This document shows, one piece after another, positions 1 through 12,300 of a stretch of 64,000 nt of DNA (position 1 is the stretch's first letter; every line of letters begins with the position of its first letter). Source of the DNA: Forficula auricularia (taxonomy: Eukaryota; Arthropoda; Insecta; Dermaptera; Forficulidae); contig JALMQS010000089.1 of NCBI GenBank assembly GCA_024734495.1, positions 7,080,420 through 7,144,419 on the forward strand, in the 5' to 3' direction. The position numbers and the translations under genes are program-made. The notes under the pieces were generated by a model, which was not told the DNA's origin, did no database searches, and saw only the letters and a list, made by a program, of their open reading frames with translations.

Positions 1-1089
1 TTAAAATTGTTAATAAAACATATTAACTACAACTATAATATATAAGAGAGAGAAGGGGGAGCGGTGGATAATTTATATAGAGCGAAATGAGGTTAGAACA
101 TGCTTTGCTTAGAGATTGGGTTAAGATTAAATTCTTTGAGTGAACCACTTGTTACGTTACCGAAAAGATTGAGTGGATGCATTTCGAAGAAAAAGTAAAA
201 ACTTTTCCAAGATTCAGTAGGCTTTCTGAAAATTTTAGTAATTTAGTAATTGTTGTCAGTAAAAGGTTGAGCTAGAAAGCTGAAACTTGGCACAGAGTTG
301 AAGTTAAATAATACAAACTTGTGTATCAAATTTCAACCGATAGCCGATCCATTTTATTTTCTACATTTGTCAACCGAAAGTTCTGAACTATGAAATCCAA
401 AATCTAATCAGTTCTTAGTTTTGGAAATTTCGTCATTTTATTTAAAGATATAAGTAACTTTCTACAAACTATATTTATTTAGTTATCAGCTTTATCTTAA
501 ATTCAGATTCGCAGAGAGGTAGAAAAAATTATACTCGAATTTTTTTCTTCACCTTTCAGATATTTCTGAACCGGAATTAATAGTGTAAAAAAATATTTTA
601 ATTTTTAGTCAGTCTGTCCGGTGAGCTAACCCCGCTGGGCGTAGGTAGCAAGTAATTTTAAGATCTTTCTTGGACTTGTAGATTTGATGTTTTGGGGGAT
701 GAGTTGTTTATCGAAAGAGATGTTAGGGCTAAAACCACCTAGATTGTAGATTTTTATGAGAATCTCATCATCAACTCCTAGTTCTGGAAACGATAAGTCG
801 CGCATTCTGATGAGAGTATTTTTTTAAAGTTTGTAATTGAACCTAAATATTTTAATAACTAAATTAGTATTTTTTCTTGTTTTCCTATGATTATAATGGT
901 TAAATTTTGCATCTCTTGAACAGATCAGACCAAAGTAAACCGAAAGGGTGCTCGAGTTCGTAAAATTCACGAAGATACTAACTGATTTAGCTCTGATTTA
1001 TTTATCTAATACTAGAACAAACTTTTTTTGTAGACTGTGTAACTTCGTTTTAATATTCTTTAAAATTAAATGAAATTTCTATCCATTTT
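1..1089. other. Non-coding AT-rich DNA with one dispersed repeat copy
   Basis: I see no gene here. About 235-470 is a plus-strand copy of repeat family G, the most common dispersed repeat in the window (see the 25296-25570 entry). Its recognisable core is 'gctgaaacttggcac' followed by a 'caaatttcaaccgatagc' block, and it later has 'cagttcttagttttggaa'. The rest is unassigned AT-rich sequence with stops in all frames. Confidence 0.5.
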
Positions 1090-1312
1090 TACTTTATCCA
1101 ATGCAAAGCATGGGTAAAGTATTGTAATCGCTCTCGGGGCAAGCGTGGCTTCAAAGGGTCCTCAGGTAAAGACTACGGAACCCATGGACTCAATTAAAGT
1201 CACAAATTGTAGTATTCAATTAGGTTGAATTTTAGCACGTGACGGTTTTGCCAAAAATTACATGGGGTCTCGTCGAGAGGCCAAAAAGTGCGATTTTTTC
1301 ATTTAGTGCGTG
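1090..1312 (+). repeat. Dispersed repeat family A, copy 1
   Basis: The block starts with 'tactttatccaatgc' and runs through 'caaagggtcctcaggtaaag' to 'gcacgtgacggttttg'. The same blocks in the same order occur at 42014-42200 on this strand, and the first half occurs at 20468-20592 on the other strand, so this is a dispersed repeat with at least three copies. I cannot assign it to a transposon class. Confidence 0.75.
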
Positions 1313-1314
1313 CG

Positions 1315-1379
1315 GATGTATGTATGTATGTATGTATGTATGTATGTATGTATGTATGTATGTATGTATGTATGTATGT
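1315..1379. repeat. (ATGT)n microsatellite, about 16 units
   Basis: Uninterrupted ATGT tetranucleotide run inside or at the edge of the family A copy. It makes the spurious Met-Tyr-Val-Cys-rich open frame at 1239-1451, which is not a gene. The other family A copies lack it at this position, so it expanded in this copy. Confidence 0.95.
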
Positions 1380-1380
1380 T

Positions 1381-1852
1381 ATCGTTTTTTGGCCCACGAT
1401 TTTTTCCACACCGTTGCGTCGATTGAAATGAAATTGAAAACCTACCATTAGTTTAACAAAATGAAGCGCTGATTAGTTTTTGGTACATATCGGCCCACAA
1501 ACATTAGTACTTTATTTCAGTACTTTTTTAGTTTTTTCTAAATATCTTGAAAATGACTTAACCAATTTTGATGAAATTTAATATCCTAATTAAGTACCTT
1601 GGGGACCACAAAAAAGATTAAATAAAGTTTTTAGTAAAATTATATTTTAAAGTACTTTACTCTAGAGTAAGAGAGTACTTTTTTAATTTTTTAAATTCTT
1701 TAAAATTTATTCATTTGAAAGTTTTAATATAGCTCATTTAGCCTTGCTTAAGTAAGAATGGATAGGTTTCTCTCTGTGAAATGCTAAAAATTTGGGAGGA
1801 ATTTTTATAAGTAACCATAACATAGCAACTGCGTTGTTTTCTTATCCGTTAC
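1381..1852. other. Non-coding DNA between family A and the tandem array
   Basis: AT-rich, no gene. The stretch near 1530-1600 ('aaatatcttgaaaatgac', 'caattttgatgaaattt') resembles text near 59190-59240, which also follows a family A-like start. It may be the continuation of the same repeat. Confidence 0.35.
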
Positions 1853-2526
1853 CTTTGCTGAAGACATAGAGAAATCGATTTTAAACCAAAAATAGCGATT
1901 GATTCTCATCTAGTACTTAAGGAATAATCATTCTATATTGGATTTTTGACGTTTCGGTTTTTATTAGTAACCATTGCTGGAGACATAGAGAAATCGATTT
2001 TAAACCAAAAATAGCGATTGATTCTCATCTAGTACTTGAGGAATAATCATTCTATATTGGATTTTTGACGTTTCGGTTTTTATTAGTAACCATTGCTGAA
2101 GACATAGAGAAATCGATTTTAAACCAAAAATAGCGATTGATTCTCATCTAGTACTTGAGGAATAATCATTCTATATTGGATTTTTGACGTTTCGGTTTTT
2201 ATTAGTAACCATTGCTGAAGACATGGAGGAATCGACTTAAAATCAAAAATAGCGATTGATTCTCATCTAATACTTGAGAAATATCCATTCTATATTGGAT
2301 TTTTGACGTTTCGGTTTTTATTAGTAACCATTCCTGAAGACATAAAGAAATCAACTTCAAACCAAAAATAGCGATTGATTCTCATCTAGTACTTGAGGAA
2401 TAATCATTCTATATTGGATTTTTGACGTTTTGGTTTTTATTGGTAACCATTGCTGAAGACATAGAGGAATCGACTTAAAATCAAAAATAGCGATTGATTC
2501 TCATCTAATACTTGAGGAATAGAAGC
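1853..2526 (+). repeat. Tandem array with exact 119-bp period
   Basis: The marker 'gctgaagacatag' (with small variants) recurs at 1857, 1976, 2095, 2214, 2333 and 2452, each step exactly 119 bp. Each unit contains 'gcgattgattctcatct', 'ggatttttgacgtttcgg' and 'attagtaaccatt'. Units 1-3 are nearly identical. Units 4-6 carry shared substitutions (for example 'cgacttaaaatcaaaaa'). The last unit is cut at about 2526. On the minus strand each unit reads a loose stem followed by GAAACGTC, resembling the tail of the hammerhead-like motif seen elsewhere in the window. Confidence 0.95.
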
Positions 2527-2549
2527 TTGAGTTGTTTGCCATAAAAGAA

Positions 2550-2800
2550 TTTAGTCTTTTTGATTTTAAGTCGATTCTTCCACATTTTCAGTAGAGGTTT
2601 CCATTAATAGTCAAAACATCAAAAATGGAATGCAATAAGGTTATTCCTCTAGTATTAGATAAGAATCGATCGTTATTTTTGATTTTAAGTCGATTCCTCC
2701 ATGTCTTCAGCAATGGTTACAATAATAACCGAAATGTCAAAAATCCAATGTAGAATGGTTATTCCTCGACTATTAAATGAGAATTATTTTTGAATTAATG
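2550..2800 (-). repeat. Two inverted copies of the 119-bp unit
   Basis: Directly after the tandem array the same unit appears in reverse orientation. 'gattttaagtcgattc' starts near 2562 and again 119 bp later near 2681, followed by 'cttcagcaatggttac' and 'aaccgaaatgtcaaaaatcc'. These copies are more diverged than the forward units. The array plus inverted units can fold back on itself. Confidence 0.85.
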
Positions 2801-5480
2801 TCAATATGAACTACAAATTGCAAGTGATATCTGATTAATAATAAAGGAACAAACATATTAATATTTCAAATGAATTTGGATAAAGTTTAGCAACGATCCG
2901 TTGCAGTTTATTTTTGTGTGTTGTTGTCTATTTCTTATATTTTTCTTTTGTGGTCACAAATAATTAGGCGTTCCGGTTCGTGAAAGCCAATGCGATGATA
3001 TTAGATAGAAAGATTTGTAGATTTCACAATAATTAAAGAAAAAAATCAGAGTACACAGTAAACATTTCCAGAAGGATGTTATCTGGGCCTGGGTGAACCA
3101 AAATAGGAAAATCATGATACTCTTAGATCAGCCAAGAACTAGTCGTGTTACTTGATGTTTAGCTTCACTGATCATATAGGATCAAGTGCTTACATCTTTT
3201 AACATGCTAAAAGGATTCTTAAGATTAATCAAAGTGATAGTTGCCAGTAAATTGTATTTTAAATTAATTATTTTGAGGAAACAATTACGGTTGTTGATGC
3301 GTCAAAATTGCTTTACTGGTAATTAATTTAAGAAATTATGATGGTGATACTTAAAAAATAATTTAATTTTTCTTATGATGTAAGAGCGAGCCTTAGTTTT
3401 TCTGTTTGTTTATCAATATATAATAATACTTCTCATAGATCGAAAATAAATATTATGGAATATCGAGTTGTTCATATCTGATCTAATATATTATGTTGAA
3501 AGGGAAACATGTTAGAAGTTAGACAAACGAGTTTGTATATTTTTCTCATATTCTATATTCAATATAGGCTTAAGAAACAAAAATATCGCTTATGAAAAAG
3601 AATAATTCCCTTGTGATTTCGTGCAACAATTTCCTAATAAGAAATAAAATTAATCACTTTTCTAATGATTTCACTATTAATTACATAAGTTCGTGATTTA
3701 TTTTATTTATCTAATAAATCTACAGTGAGAGATTTATACAATTTCTAAAGAAAAATATTTCATTGATGTACTTGTACGTAAATGGTTTTCGAACTAAGCT
3801 TGGGCGAGTTTCATATCATTTTTAACAACCTATATGACATTGAAGGACGGTTCGTCTACCTTTGGTTAAACTTGGTTTGAGTTCAAATTATCCTTAGAGC
3901 AATTTATCTAAAAGTGAGGCGAACGCTACACATAAGGAAAATTGGGATATTATGGGAACAATTATTAAATGATATTGCATTTGACACGTGAAAAATTACC
4001 TTTGTTGCAACCATAAATGCAATTTTTCTGCAGATCGCACCTAACTAAAATGGGGCTCAATTTAAATGAGATATTTTCTGAAATGAATGAAATTTTTTAG
4101 AAAATGTACTATTTTAAACGTTTGTTTTAATTTTTATTTTTAAATAAATGAAACAGATCAATTTAATAAAATAATTTCTGTATATGTAGAGTAGAATTAT
4201 TTCATTTCAAAATGCGAGGTTCATTTATATGAAATTTATTTTTCATTTTAGATAGCTCCGCCTCTTTTTATAAAATTAAAGAGGGTTAGAGATTTTCATG
4301 GTGCTTCACAGTAAAAATACGCATAAAGTATTAAAACTGCAATATATATTTAGCCACAAACCAATACCAAAACCGCATTCCTTTAGTTTAAGATGTATGA
4401 GAACTTTGATCAACAACAACAACAATGGTATGGCTTTATTTTGATGCAGTAACGTTACAACCCGATATCATCTAGTTTTGAAGGAAATTAGTGTAGTCGT
4501 TCCCGAATTTAGTTGAATGCTTGGAATTGTATCTGTAGTTCACTGGTTCTTAACATCCTACTCATAACCTCCTAAATAAATTAGGATCTTTTCACGTCCT
4601 CCTAGCTATTACTATATAACATAATAATTATTAAATTTACTTTTAATCTAAATTTATTTCAGTAATATGTAAATAACGTTTTTAATTATTTTTCAAGGTC
4701 CGCCAAATAACCTTTCGCAGTCTTCTGCTTATAATAAATGACTGCTGTAAATGATTTATCAGCGAAAAATAAAAGGTTAAAATATTACAAACTGTGAGGT
4801 TTTGAGATAAAACTTTACTAAATTTTAGTACCTCAAAGTTTATTAACTTGGATTGTATTTTATCAAGTTGAGTACCTTATATTTTTTGTTTGATTATATG
4901 TATCGAAAATTTGTAGTATAAATTTATATTCTTTATAGATATTCTATTTTAAAATATAAGAACTAATTTGAGAACTTGCTCCATTAAAAGCGAGATAAAA
5001 ATCTTTGAGGCGATGAGGTGTGGCATGATTCAAAAAAGATTGAGTAAAAAACCTTAGTTTTTTGTCAGATTGCGGTGATTTTTTGCTTTATTAGTTAGTT
5101 GCGCTCATATCTGGCGGTTAGCTGATTTAGTTATCAGTCAAATATATCATGAAGTTTGACCAGTGGTGAAAAATCAGGCCCTGAGAGATTTAATAAATAT
5201 ATATTTAATATCTTCTTAAGACCGAGTTTAATTGAAAAAAAACAGAAAAATGCAGAGGTGTTTAATATTTAGCACGTATTTGTTTTGTTTAACAGCCTTA
5301 GTCATTTCAATAAGAATTATCGAATTAGCATATATTAATTTGTAATATCAAAACAGAATGCTAATCTTAAGATCCAATCATTCTCTAGTATATAAATTTA
5401 TACAAAGAATTAAAAATGAAGTCTAATTGGCGCGATTCTTATTCATCGCTACTTGATAATGAAGTGTGAATGTGTGGTGT
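2801..5480. other. Gene-free AT-rich stretch
   Basis: I find no reading frame with coding character, no RNA gene and no clear repeat beyond short simple sequences such as the (AAC)n near 4413. It could be intron or intergenic DNA. Confidence 0.45.
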
Positions 5481-5775
5481 AATTTGGTTTGTTTAACAAG
5501 AACATGAATGGACCTCAGGTTAGGTGGTTCTTTAACCCGACCGACATCCGGTCGCGGAGGTGAAGTGACTTCATCCGGCACCTCCTCAAACAGTAAAAGA
5601 ATTGTTTTTAGCCAAGTCATGTCAACAAACTGTGCGTCTGTTTAAACTTAAAAGAAACACACCACTTTAAGTGATTTATCACCAACAGACTTTGGACAAG
5701 ATAACAAGAGAGTTTATGAAATTAAGAGAAAATGGGCTGATGTGGCCATCCAGATGACTTTACCATCACCTTGCT
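5481..5775. repeat. Unassigned GC-richer patch followed by family B repeat (minus)
   Basis: About 5500-5620 is less AT-rich than its surroundings and is open on the minus strand (a 65-residue frame with a Pro-rich middle). I recognise no domain and do not call it a gene. About 5655-5775 is an inverted partial copy of the repeat that ends at 8840-8950: 'gactttggacaagat', 'tttatgaaattaagaga' and 'gactttaccatcacc' all recur there in reverse complement. Confidence 0.55.
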
Positions 5776-5789
5776 CCTCTCTTATGATC

Positions 5790-6070
5790 ACATACTACTA
5801 AAGGGCATTTGAGCCTGTCTCTGTTTGTAACTATCTATGTCCGTTCCCCCAGGGGTTGGGTCCAGGCCGTGCGGGGTCCAGGGGGCTACTAAAGGGTATT
5901 CGTGGCTGTGTCTCTACCTATATTATCACATAATACTAAAGGAATGGGGGTTGAGATCCAGGGGAAAGGTGAGGGTCCAGGAAGTGTGGCGTCCAGGGGT
6001 GTTTAGTCAGGGGACGGTCCAGAGGGCTACTGAAGAGCATCTGTGCCTGTGTCTGTACCTATATAAGTAT
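5790..6070 (+). repeat. G-rich imperfect tandem repeat
   Basis: Three imperfect repeats of a block reading roughly 'ctactaaagggtatt' then 'cctgtgtctgtacctatat' lie near 5800-5836, 5884-5925 and 6020-6065. They are separated by G-rich 'ggggtccagg' text. The spurious 97-residue open frame at 5837-6130 comes from this repeat and is not a gene. Confidence 0.7.
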
Positions 6071-6130
6071 ACGGGGTTGGGGATAGGGTCAGTGGGAAAA
6101 CTATTCTTTTACATTTTTTGTACAACTTAG

Positions 6131-7089
6131 GATCGTAATTTTAAGTAGCAGTTTTACTTGGGCGGTGCTGCATCTCTTTGTCTTTCGAATGGTATTAATA
6201 TGTCATATATGATATAAATTAGAGTTAGCAAGTTTACACTCTAAGCCGACGATATGTGAAATTTTGTTTTGATATTCACACTATTTTTTAAGCTAGAACG
6301 TAGACAATATTTGGTAATGTACCTACTAACTTTTTTGTATATGAACGGTTTTTAGGATATATCAATGTTCACAAAGATATTAAAATTAATCTTATTTTTT
6401 GTAATTATCAAAGACAATTGGATTAATCATAGATGACATCTTGAAACAAAAGAAAAAATAATTTTAAAAAGTTTGTGGAAGACATAAAGTCGAAAAGGAA
6501 ATAATTTCACTTTTCAATGAAAAGTACTAATATTGTTTTAAAGAAAATTTCAATAGATAGTGTAAAGGGGGAATCATGGATTCTCTCATGATTGAAAAAT
6601 CCAATAAATTATTAGACTAGTTATTTATTTCTTATTTATTTATGGGATGTTTGTTATACATGGCTAGAATACTACCGTGAGAATAAATTTACTTTCTATC
6701 TACATTAAAATTTCGTAGATAGATTGTTAGACATAAAATTGATTGAATTTTAGCAATAAAAGTCTAATTGCGAGTCGGAACACATACTGAGGTTTCAATG
6801 CCTTGTATCTTTCAAAATACTTGAGTTATCAAATTTGTTCTTATCTGTCGCTAATAAGGAAAGAATAAGTGAATTAATGGAATTTTTTCATAATTTAAGC
6901 TAAACCTGTAGGTACAAAAACCATCTATAAATTGCCACTTTGGGGTTCTCCCACTCCACAATTTTAAAATAAATTAAATTAATAAACAAACAAAAAAATA
7001 TCATAATTCTTTATAAAAACACTCTTTGCAGGAAAAAATACTTTTTTATTATATAAGTTATCGAAGAATGATAAATTTAATTAATACGG
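6131..7089. other. AT-rich stretch with a family D remnant
   Basis: No gene. About 6765-6960 resembles the dispersed repeat at 29034-29260 and 54955-55190: a 'gcgagtcgga' word, then 'caaatttgttctta', 'aatttaagc' and 'gccactttggggttctc'. It is a diverged copy. Confidence 0.4.
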
Positions 7090-7215
7090 TGTTTGGTTGA
7101 TTTAGCGATGTTCCGTTCTTTAATTTAGGACATCTTTAGACTTGCATCAATTATATATTTATTTTGTGCGACCCTGTAGAAGTCCTAAATTAAAAAACAA
7201 GACATCGCGAAATCA
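7090..7215. mobile_element. Fold-back (MITE-like) element, about 125 bp
   Basis: The left arm ('ggttgatttagcgatgtt', then 'ctttaatttaggac') and right arm ('gtcctaaattaaaaaac', then 'gacatcgcgaaatcaac') are imperfect inverted repeats of nearly 40 bp around a loop of about 40 bp. There is no coding capacity. The target duplication is not clear. Confidence 0.7.
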
Positions 7216-7559
7216 ACTAAAAAACGTTTCCACTAAGCCATGTCCATCTTAATCTTTATAATTAAATCTCATTAAGAACAAAAATTTGCAATAAATATTT
7301 TGTATATTCGACCACACAAAAAATTCGACCTCCTTCTAAAATAATGATTCGATTCGATTAGTGAGGGAAAAGAAAAACTTGTAAATTTTTAGTTTGTCTT
7401 TTATTTAGTTTACGATCTACAAGCATGGTTCTCATACCGTGTTCTGCGGAACTTTAGTGCTCAATGAAGCCACTTCAAGTGTTCCGGGAAAAAAATCAAA
7501 TACACAATTAAAAATTGTTGCAAAAGAAAAATCCAAACAATGTGTTTGTATGTGATTGT

Positions 7560-7687
7560 AGTATTGTAATATATTAGATTAGACCGGATGGTTTGGATAT
7601 ATCATAATCTCGATATAGCGAACATGTCGATATATCGTACTTATCCTTTGTCCCCTTGAAGATACGATATATCGGGATTCTACTGTA
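7560..7687 (-). mobile_element. Pogo/Tigger-like transposon end (fragment)
   Basis: Read on the minus strand, a TA is followed by 'CAGTAGAATCCCGATATATC' and further 'cgatata' words. This resembles the TA-flanked terminal repeats of pogo/Tigger-type Tc1/mariner elements, which typically begin CAGT followed by an AACCCCGATAT-like run. Only one end is visible and there is no transposase frame, so this is a fragment. Confidence 0.4.
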
Positions 7688-7959
7688 TTATAAGTGTTCC
7701 GCACAAAAAATGTTACGAGTTTAATGTTCCCCGACTTTAAAAAGCTTAACAAGCACTGATCTGCAAATCTTTGACAGACCGATATTATAACTACACTGAG
7801 GGTCCCGTTTTACTTTTGAACGAAACTCTAAAAAAAAGCATCTGCAAAAGGAAAATTAAATCCAAATCAATTTTCTTCAGGTAAACGATACATGGAATTT
7901 ATCACTAACTTTTTGATTCGGATTATTATCCAATTGCGCTGTAAAGTATGCACAAGAAT

Positions 7960-8140
7960 TAAGATACATTCCTTTCTGGAATGGAGTTTATGTCTGCAGG
8001 CAACGGCCACGTGCTGCTGGTCCATTGCATGCTGCACGTGAGCAGAACGCGAACAGACCCCGCGGCTAACGGGAATAAGACACACCCGATACCGAAACGT
8101 CAGCGAATCCATCGCTCTTCGGTTCATTACAGTTAAACCT
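7960..8140. promoter_or_regulatory. GC-richer patch with paired CACGTG E-boxes
   Basis: This patch stands out from its AT-rich surroundings. It contains two perfect CACGTG palindromes, at 8008-8013 and 8035-8040, 27 bp apart, in partly mirrored context, followed by a CpG-bearing stretch. CACGTG is the binding word of bHLH factors such as Myc/Max and CLOCK/CYCLE. The minus strand is open across it (86 residues from 8127) but shows no recognisable domain. It could be a regulatory element, a 5' exon, or chance. Confidence 0.3.
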
Positions 8141-8629
8141 CTTAAGTAGATACATCACTCTCTTCTAACGGCTGCTAGATTTTTATTTATCCCAAACGTA
8201 GATCTAAATACCAACTATCAAGGGCAATTGCTGCCATCAAGGTCGTTATTCATGTCGTTCGCAGAGAAAATTGTAAATAAAATAAAAAAAACAAGACACA
8301 CAACCTCATTTACCTACCTTGGCCCAATGGTATTTTATTCCCTCTAGTTTATTAAAATATTTCTATCGTTATATTCCAACGGGAATGTGATTAGTTTGAT
8401 TATTGGAAATAGTTATTAAGATTAATGCCTGTAATAATAATACTTTCTCTATGTACCTATTATACGAATTATAAATAATTTATTTTTTAGTAGCTTTATA
8501 GAGTGGGTAATAATTTACTCAGGTTTGAGTTTTAGTATTCATTAATATAAATAAGTAAATAAAATAATAATAGTAAAAAGTACATTTTGCCGCAAGATCA
8601 TGATAATGGGACAAGAATGATGGACTTCG
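8141..8629. other. AT-rich stretch, nothing recognised
   Basis: No reading frame, RNA gene or clear repeat that I can support. Confidence 0.4.
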
Positions 8630-8950
8630 CATTTGCTATCTAAACGACCTTATGAAAATGACTCACTATGTGAAATTGATAGTGGCCAAAAAGAGGGGGG
8701 AGAGGGTTCAAAAATATTATTAATCAAATATCGAAGAAAGCTGATATTTCTAATAAAATAGTCTTATAATTAAAAAGAGATATTATTAATTGCTAATGGG
8801 TCCAAAATTAAGAGGGGGATGGGGTTCTTCGGAAATAATGATAAATTAGGGGCCAGGTGATGGTAAAATCATCTGGATCGCCACACCAGCTCATGTTCTC
8901 TTAATTTCATAAACTCGCTTGTAATCTTGTCCAAAGTCTGAATATGAAAG
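8630..8950 (+). repeat. Dispersed repeat family B, copy 1
   Basis: Blocks 'aatgactcactatgtgaaat', 'gttcaaaaatattatta', 'gagatattattaattgc' and 'ggggccaggtgatgg' occur in the same order at 59625-59895, and the last part occurs inverted at 5655-5775. The family is diverged and non-coding. Confidence 0.8.
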
Positions 8951-9049
8951 GTAGTCAACAAAATTAAATAATTCCCCAGATTATAAATAAATAAGTAAAT
9001 TGGAGAAAAAAGATAAAACTTGTTTAAAACTTGATATTATACACTCCAG

Positions 9050-9310
9050 AAATTTGTTAATTTTGAAATTTTTTGCGTAAAATGTTTGATTTAGAAAGTT
9101 GAAACTTATCAAATAGATGCAGCTTATTAATAAGAACCTGTGCATTAAATTTCATCTCATTAACTACAACCATTCATGAGCTTCATTTATAACAATTAAA
9201 TTTTGTTTTCTGATTCTTCATTTTTATTTCGGAAGTTATAAAGTTAGAACACCAAACTTGAGATCATTTAATGCAACGATTTAAAATAAAATAAAATTTT
9301 TCTACATTTT
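9050..9310 (+). repeat. Dispersed repeat family G copy
   Basis: 'gaaagttgaaacttatc', then 'ttaaatttcatctcattaac' and 'ttcggaagttataaagttag' match the family G order seen at 25296-25570 and 52440-52780. Confidence 0.6.
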
Positions 9311-12300
9311 TTCCTCATTTCTTTGGCTTATGTACAGCATGCGATGGACTAGAGCAGCACGTGGCTCGAGCCTTTAAATATAAACTCCACTAGAACTTTG
9401 AAGTAGAAAGGAATTTATTCGCTCTTACATAGTTTAATGGACATTGAGTAATAATTATTCTAATCAAAAGGTTAGCGATATGTTTCCAAATGTCGTTCAA
9501 CCTGAGGAATGGAATTTGTACTTTATAAATGAACAAACCCATTAAAATAAATTGTGTTCATTTGTTTTTATCTTCGGTTAACATTTTTTTTGTCTGTTTT
9601 CACTTACAAATCAAAACATAGGTTGATGAGCTAATAACAAAGGTGAAAAGTAATTATGCACTTAAAAAGTAAAATTAAAATGATCTGTAGAATCTGAATT
9701 AAGGAAAAGCTCGGAAAAGTGGCGAGCTGGGCTCCAAATTAATTAATTTACAGCACCTATAATAATTTTCGTCAAAACTAATTACATCAAACTTGTATGA
9801 TTCATTTTTCCTCAGCAGATTTTATTATTAGTTTCGAGGATTACATTTTTTTAATACATTTTGAGACTTGGATCATGTTCGGATCGTCATAATATAACTA
9901 CCGCTTGAATTTCAAATTTCTAGACTTAATAGCTTAGAAGCTACAAATCTGTAAGAGACAGGCGACAAAGTGTCACTCTAATGGTACAGTATTTTAAATT
10001 TTTAACAGTGAAAAATAATTCTTGAAATTACTAAAAAAAATCTAGGCTCACTATTGAAAAGTAATAGACTTTTCTAGCTGTCAATTGGTGGTAGAAAAAC
10101 AATATTTGCGGCTAAGTGAGCGGAAACATTTAGTGCAGCTCGGCGACCCGAAAATAAATGTATTTGTATTTGTATTTTTTATTATTATTATCGTATTATT
10201 ATATATTTATTTATTATAGTACCTACATAGTACTCTAAAAATGTTTGTATTTATAAAATAAAATAAAAATGATAATTTTTAGCAAAAATATTCTAGCATG
10301 ATAAAATTCGAGAATAAATCGAAAGAAATGCTTTGAAAAATCGTTCTTGAAGGAAAATGTTTGTATCTTCAAAGAAGTGTTTAAAATTTGAGGGCTTTGT
10401 TGCCATCACAGATGGAAAATATGAAAAATCAGAAGAAGAAATCGAATCAATATATGGGAAGTTCTTAAGTACCTAACAAGTTGAAGTTAATGAGCTGAAA
10501 TTTGACCCAATGGATTGAATTAATAAGTTTCACAGGTATGCTAAGTTTCAACCTACTACCTGAGAGAAAAAAAAGTTAAATTATGAAAAGTAACCGAGAC
10601 TTAAAAAAAATTTCAAGCGTACATTGACATTTATATGTACTGCTGTATGAAAATTTATTTAAAATTATTTTTATGGTTATTATAAATTAAATCTAAATTT
10701 AAACAAATATCAGAGTCGGCGCAATACCTGTGAAAGATTGAGGAAATGAATTGCCGATGAAGTTCAAAGCGAAAAGGGAATGAAGGACCTTGCAAGGCCC
10801 TGACTAAGAAAGGTGAATGCTCGCCGAGGGATTCTAACTTCTAACTCTTTTCTATTCTGATATAGAAGCAAGACAGAAAGAACGCACTTTGAATTTTTAG
10901 CTGACATACTTGATAATGGATTGCAAAGCGTTCTTCAATCTATCATTCCACCAGTTGATTTATGAATGAATAGAAATTCTAGCTAAGTTATTAAAATAAT
11001 GCCTATAATAAAGTTCTCTCTGCACAAGAAATATCCCAATGATAATTGTTAATACCTTGCAATAGGGAAATGAATATTATATCTGCGTTGGTAAAATATA
11101 AGAGCCAACAAAACAGAATTGCAGGATTCTTTTTTGTCTTTTCATTTAAGAGGAATAGAATATGCGATAAATTATTCAACGTTATTTGAGATTTCTTTTG
11201 AGATCAAAATTAATTTAGATACTAATATAAAACATTTTAGGATATTATTACATTCTGCAAAAACGTCTCACGACACGATGACTCCAAAGCTGCCCTCAAA
11301 TGAGTATATTATTATTGATAATATCTAAGATTAATTAAATTGTATCTACGTATTTATAGTAATACAATTGAATTATTTATATTTTTAACGAGTTCTTCTG
11401 CATAAATGTATATAGAATAACACGTTCCTGAAAGTATATCCGAAATGGATAAAGAAGAAGAAATAAACTACCATCCGAAAATAAATTTATATATAAAATT
11501 TGAGGATCTGCCCAAATTTTATAAGAGAAGAAGCAAAATCACACTGACAATCTACGTAATTGAATCCTTTTGTAATGATGAAATTGTCTAGTATAGAGGA
11601 AATAATAAATAATACAACTTTTCAGCAAATAGAAACAATATTATTTGTTAAAATCATTATTTCATATCTTTGGGATTGTAATTATATGCTTAGGTTCTCT
11701 TTAGGTTCACAGGTAACCATCATCTGTTAAACAAAGGGTACTTTTGACAGGCATAGTTTCCAAAGGGAGAAAATTTCTACATTCTAAAAAAATGTTAATT
11801 AGCTAAATTTGTATATTTCTGATGAATTAAACATAAACTTATGGTAGAATATGTATATATATGCTTTAAAAGAATTTTACCTTGCGGGCGACCTTGAGTA
11901 GCAAACCTGACAGATAACCACCTTTTATGCCCTTAGGGGTTCTACACAGAAAAAAACCCATTTATTTGACAGACTTGATAATCAAAAGATCTCTTTGGGG
12001 CTATTAAGGAAATCAGCAAATCATTTCAAAACCAAAACTAAAATATTTATAAAATCAAGGAAAGTGATAGGTCATCTTGGGTCAGCGTTTGTTTGTGGTT
12101 TTTACAGTTTCTTAGGTCCCAATCTTGATGTTTGCATCCTTCATAAATAGATTAAGCCTTAAGGGGATGCTGAAGATTGCAGTGGCGCAGTTATCGTATT
12201 GAAGGAACAATAAAAACTATTTAATGGCTCCTTACGCTTAAAATTTTAAAAATTTGTCAATTTTGGTCAACGAGCGGATTAACATCTGAGCTATCGTTTC

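Noticed and set aside
1239..1451. 70-residue open frame with repeated Met-Tyr-Val-Cys
   Set aside because: It is the translation of the ATGT microsatellite.
1853..2800. CRISPR array
   Set aside because: The 119-bp units are repeated in full, without unique spacers, and the DNA is eukaryotic.
5837..6130. 97-residue open frame
   Set aside because: It is made by the G-rich tandem repeat and has no domain.
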